DNA of 64,000 nt from C-114 sp963719285. Lineage in GTDB: Bacteria > Chloroflexota > Limnocylindria > Limnocylindrales > CSP1-4. The stretch covers positions 434,001-498,000 of the forward strand of contig CAVRBO010000001.1 of NCBI GenBank assembly GCA_963719285.1, in the 5' to 3' direction. Below, piece by piece: positions 61,166 to 64,000 of this stretch. Below the pieces are notes generated by a model that saw only the letters and a list, made by a program, of their open reading frames with translations, was not told the origin of the DNA and searched no databases. Numbering within the stretch: position 1 is the stretch's first letter; each line of letters starts with the position of its first letter. The position numbers and the translations under genes are program-made.

Positions 61166-63254
61166 TCAGTGCGCGGCAGCCTCGGTCTGCTTGCGGTGGG
61201 CCTCGATGATCTTGTCGGCCACGTGGCCGGGCACTTCCTCGTAGTGATCGAGGGTCGCGCTGAACGACCCCCGCCCGTGGGTGAGGGAGCGCAGCTCGGT
61301 CGCGTACGTGAAGAGCTCGGCCTGGGGGACGTGGGCGGCCACGACCTGCGTCCCGTCTCCGGCCGTGTCCATGCCGAGGACCCGCCCGCGGCGCGTGTTG
61401 AGGTCGCGGTTCACGTCGCCCATGTAGGCCTCGGGGACCCTGACCTCGACCGCCATGACCGGCTCGAGGAGCGCCGGCTTGCAGTCCATGACGCCCTTCT
61501 TGAGGGCCATGGACGCGGCGATCTTGAATGACAGCTCGTTGCTGTCCACGGTGTGGAACGACCCGTCATAGAGGGTGGCCTTGAAGTCCGAGAGCGGATA
61601 GCCGGCGAGTACGCCCTCGGCTGCCGCCTCGCGGATCCCCTTCTCGACCCCGGGGAAGAAGCCCTTGGGCACCGAACCCCCGACCACCCGCTCGGCGAAC
61701 TCGACCCCGTTGCCGGGTGACGGCTCGATCTCGATCCAGACGTGGCCGAACATGCCGTGCCCGCCGGTCTGTTTCTTGTAGCGGCCCTCGACCTGGGTCT
61801 TCGCCCGGATCGTCTCCTTGTACGGGACCTTGGGCGTGTGGGTCACGATCGCCGCGCCGAACTTGCGCTTGAGCCGCTCGGCGATGACGGCGATGTGAGC
61901 CTCACCTGTCGCGATCAGGAGCTGCTCGCCGACCGCGCTCCGCTCGACGCGGGCGCACGGTTCCTCCTCCAGCATCCGGGTCAGCGCGGCGCCCATCTTG
62001 TCGAGGTCGGCTTTCGTCTGGGGCTCGATGGCGACGGTGAGCGACGGAGCGGGGAAGACCAGCGGATCCAGGACGAGCGGCTTGTCACGGCTTGTCAGCG
62101 TGTCGCCTGTCTCGGTCACGGACAGCTTGGCCACCGCCCCGATCTCGCCCGCCTTGAGCTCGCCGACGGGTTCCTGTTCCTTGCCGTGGACGAGGAGCAA
62201 TTGGCCGATGCGCTCGTCCTCGCCGCGGTTGGCGTTCCAGGCGTGGTCGTGGGAACGGATCGTGCCCGACAGCACCCGGATGTAGGTCAACCGGCCGACG
62301 AACGGGTCAGCGGCGGTCTTGAAGGCGCGCACGAGGAGTGGGCCGCTCGGGTCGGGCGGTACGGCGACGGCATCGCCGGACTTGGGCTCGCGGGCGGTGA
62401 CCGGTCCCTCGTCCGCGGGGGAGGGGAAGTAGCGGACGAATGCATCGAGAAGCCCGCGCAATCCGATGCCCTTGACGGCACTCCCGACCAGGACCGGGGC
62501 CAGGATCGATTCCTTGACGCCCTTGCGCAGGCAGGCGTCGAGCTCCGGGTCGGAGACCTCCACGCCGTCGAGGTACTTGGTCAGCACGTCGTCGTCGGCC
62601 TCGGCAGCGGCCTCGAGCAGCTGGTCCCGGCGACGGGCCACCTCGGCATCGAGCTCGGACGGGATCGGGATCTCGACTTCCTTGCTGCCGTCCCACTGCC
62701 AGGCCTTGCGATGGACGAGGTCGACGTAGCCCGTGAACTTCTCGGCCGTGCCGATCGCCAGGTGGAGCGGCGCGATCTTGTTGCCGAACGTCGCGCGCAG
62801 GGCGTCCAGGGCGGCCGTGGGATCGGCATTCTCCCGATCGCTCTTGTTGATGAAGAAGCACGCCGCGCGGCCGCTCGCACGACCGAGCCGGACGACGGCC
62901 TCCAGCCCCGAATCCGACGCCTCCGCCCGCGTCCATGACAAAGACCATCCCATCGACCGCGGCGACGCCCTCGATGACCTCGGCCACGAAGTCCGGGTAG
63001 CCGGGCGTGTCGATGAGAGTGACCCGCGTCCCTTCGTCGTCGAGCGTCGCGACGGCGAGGCTGAGCGACTCCTGGCGCTTCTGCTCCTCGGGCTCGAAGT
63101 CGAGCGAGCTCGTACCGTCGTCCACGCGTCCGAGGCGCGCGGTGGCCCCGGTGCGGAAGAGGAGGCCTTCGGCGAGCGTCGTCTTGCCACTGCCGGCATG
63201 GCCGGCCAGGACGACGCTCCGAAGGTGGGGGAGGTCAACGCTCTTCGTCGTCAT
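61166..63254 (-). CDS. Elongation factor G-like GTPase, frameshifted in the G domain
   Basis: The composite product is about 696 residues. The first frame gives VVLAGHAGSGKTTLAEGLL (G1), DTPGYPDFVAEV (G3) and VDGMVFVMDAG. At about 62928 the reading moves one frame to ASDSGLEAVVRLG, then FFINKSDREN (G4), and continues through domains II-V (GEIGAVAKLSVTETGDTLTS; GHGMFGHVWIE; EVRVPEAYMGDVNRDLNTRRG) to the stop. It resembles the second EF-G-like paralogue found in many bacteria rather than the translocase next to tuf; no ribosomal str operon is nearby. The shift sits in a G-rich run, so a sequence error is likely. Confidence 0.86.
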
Positions 63255-63348
63255 CGGCTCATCGGACCTCTTGGTGAGCGGTGGGAGGAGAGGCGGAACC
63301 CGGGACTTTGGGCGGTTCCGCCATGATAGTCCGGTATACTCGCCGGCG

Positions 63349-64000
63349 ATGTCCGGACATTCCAAGTGGTCCTCGATCAAGCGCCAGAAAGGCGTCAACG
63401 ACGTCAAGCGGGGGGCGGCCTTCACGAAGGTCGCGCGCGAGGTCGCGATGGCCGCCCGGGCGGGTGGCGGCGATCCTGACGGCAACTTCCGGCTCCGCCT
63501 GGCGATCGAGAAGGCCCGCGCCGTGAACATGCCCGCGGACAACATCAAGCGGGCGATCGAGCGGGCCACCGGTGCCAGCGAGGCCGAACAGTACGAAGAG
63601 ATCGTCTACGAGGGCTACGGCCCGGGTGGCGTCGCCGTCCTCGTCGAGGCCGCCACGGACAATCGCAACCGCACGGCCGCGGAGGTCCGATCGCGGTTCG
63701 TGAAGTCGGGCGGTGCGCTCGCCGCTTCGGGCGCCGTCGCCTGGCAGTTCGAGGTGCGCGGGTTCATCACGGTGGGGCGCGAGGGCGTGGACCCCGACGA
63801 GGTGGCCCTGTCCGCCATCGACGCGGGCGCCGAGGACGTGGACTCCGACGCCGATCCGATCGAGATCTACACGGCTCCCACCGAGCTCGAAGGGGTCCGC
63901 AAGCGCCTCGAGGCGGCCGGGATCGTGGTCGACGAGGCCGAGTCGGCGATGATCGCCAAGCAGACGGTCGAGCTCGACTCCGGGCGAGCGCGTCAGGCGC
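63349..64000 (+). CDS. yebC: YebC/PmpR family protein (partial, cut by window end)
   Basis: The reading frame runs off the right edge after 217 codons. It starts MSGHSKWSSIKRQKGVNDVK, then AFTKVAREVAMAARAGGGDP, NMPADNIKRAIERATG, EIVYEGYGPGGVAVLVEAAT and NRTAAEVRSRFVKSGG, the three-domain YebC family. Members are now linked to relief of ribosome stalling on proline stretches, and were earlier described as regulators. The usual length is about 240-250 residues, so only the last part is missing. TATACT lies eight bases before the ATG (63335-63340). It is divergent from the EF-G-like gene. Confidence 0.95.
   Translation, partial: MSGHSKWSSIKRQKGVNDVKRGAAFTKVAREVAMAARAGGGDPDGNFRLRLAIEKARAVNMPADNIKRAIERATGASEAEQYEEIVYEGYGPGGVAVLVEAATDNRNRTAAEVRSRFVKSGGALAASGAVAWQFEVRGFITVGREGVDPDEVALSAIDAGAEDVDSDADPIEIYTAPTELEGVRKRLEAAGIVVDEAESAMIAKQTVELDSGRARQA

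Overview
The window is a very GC-rich bacterial chromosome segment with dense, mostly short-spaced or overlapping genes, many GTG starts and no phage, IS or CRISPR structure. Gene content points to Chloroflexota of the Limnocylindria/Ellin6529 type. The clues are a Mycobacterium-like Dcd, an EttA ABC-F factor, paired DUF881 proteins, a DUF951 protein, an ECF sigma factor with a short-headed anti-sigma-like membrane protein, and a YerC-led his operon. This placement is inference from family resemblance; no rRNA is present. Two tRNA genes (Arg-CCT, Val-GAC) are found.

Layout. 0.1-4 kb: a small zinc-ribbon membrane protein, then acyl-CoA dehydrogenase with electron-transfer flavoprotein (etfB, etfA) and a membrane-anchored helical protein. 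4.1-6.7 kb: a 50-bp tandem repeat array, a probable NrdR-box pair, nrdR and an intein-interrupted dcd (deoxynucleotide control). 6.7-13.4 kb: a metallo-beta-lactamase-fold hydrolase, a PAS-GGDEF-EAL protein, a grx-ccdA-tlpA thiol-redox operon, tRNA-Arg and a membrane redoxin. 13.5-21.7 kb: a divergent SHMT, an acyltransferase-like membrane protein, ettA, ridA, a PHP hydrolase and an ECF sigma/anti-sigma pair. 21.8-25.4 kb: a medium-chain dehydrogenase, a glycosyltransferase carrying a CysRS-like tail, and cysS. 25.5-34.4 kb: a translationally overlapping chain (peptide-binding protein, HELTH peptidase, two DUF881 proteins, DUF951, MFS), then asparaginase and amidohydrolase. 34.4-37.7 kb: a flavoprotein disulfide reductase, two RNA methyltransferase-like genes and tRNA-Val. 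37.8-45.2 kb: T-box-controlled thrS, then infC-rpmI-rplT-pheS-pheT. 45.4-53.4 kb: cvpA-like, 3-methyladenine glycosylase, mutS2, a class A penicillin-binding protein and tyrS. 53.4-60.8 kb: yerC-hisG-hisD-hisC-hisB-hisH-hisF-hisIE on the minus strand with hisA divergent. 60.8-64 kb: a small orphan, an EF-G-like GTPase and yebC (cut by the window end).

Regulation visible in sequence: a probable NrdR-box pair with NrdR-type spacing before nrdR, a T-box leader before thrS, a candidate operator between yerC and hisA, an ATC-initiated infC, and a recurrent TANNNT hexamer 6-9 nt before start codons, suggesting many leaderless mRNAs. Six conserved genes (substrate-binding protein, mutS2, PBP, hisH, yerC, EF-G-like) are each broken by small frame changes, six of the seven in the same direction. 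This most likely reflects indel errors in the assembly rather than biology.
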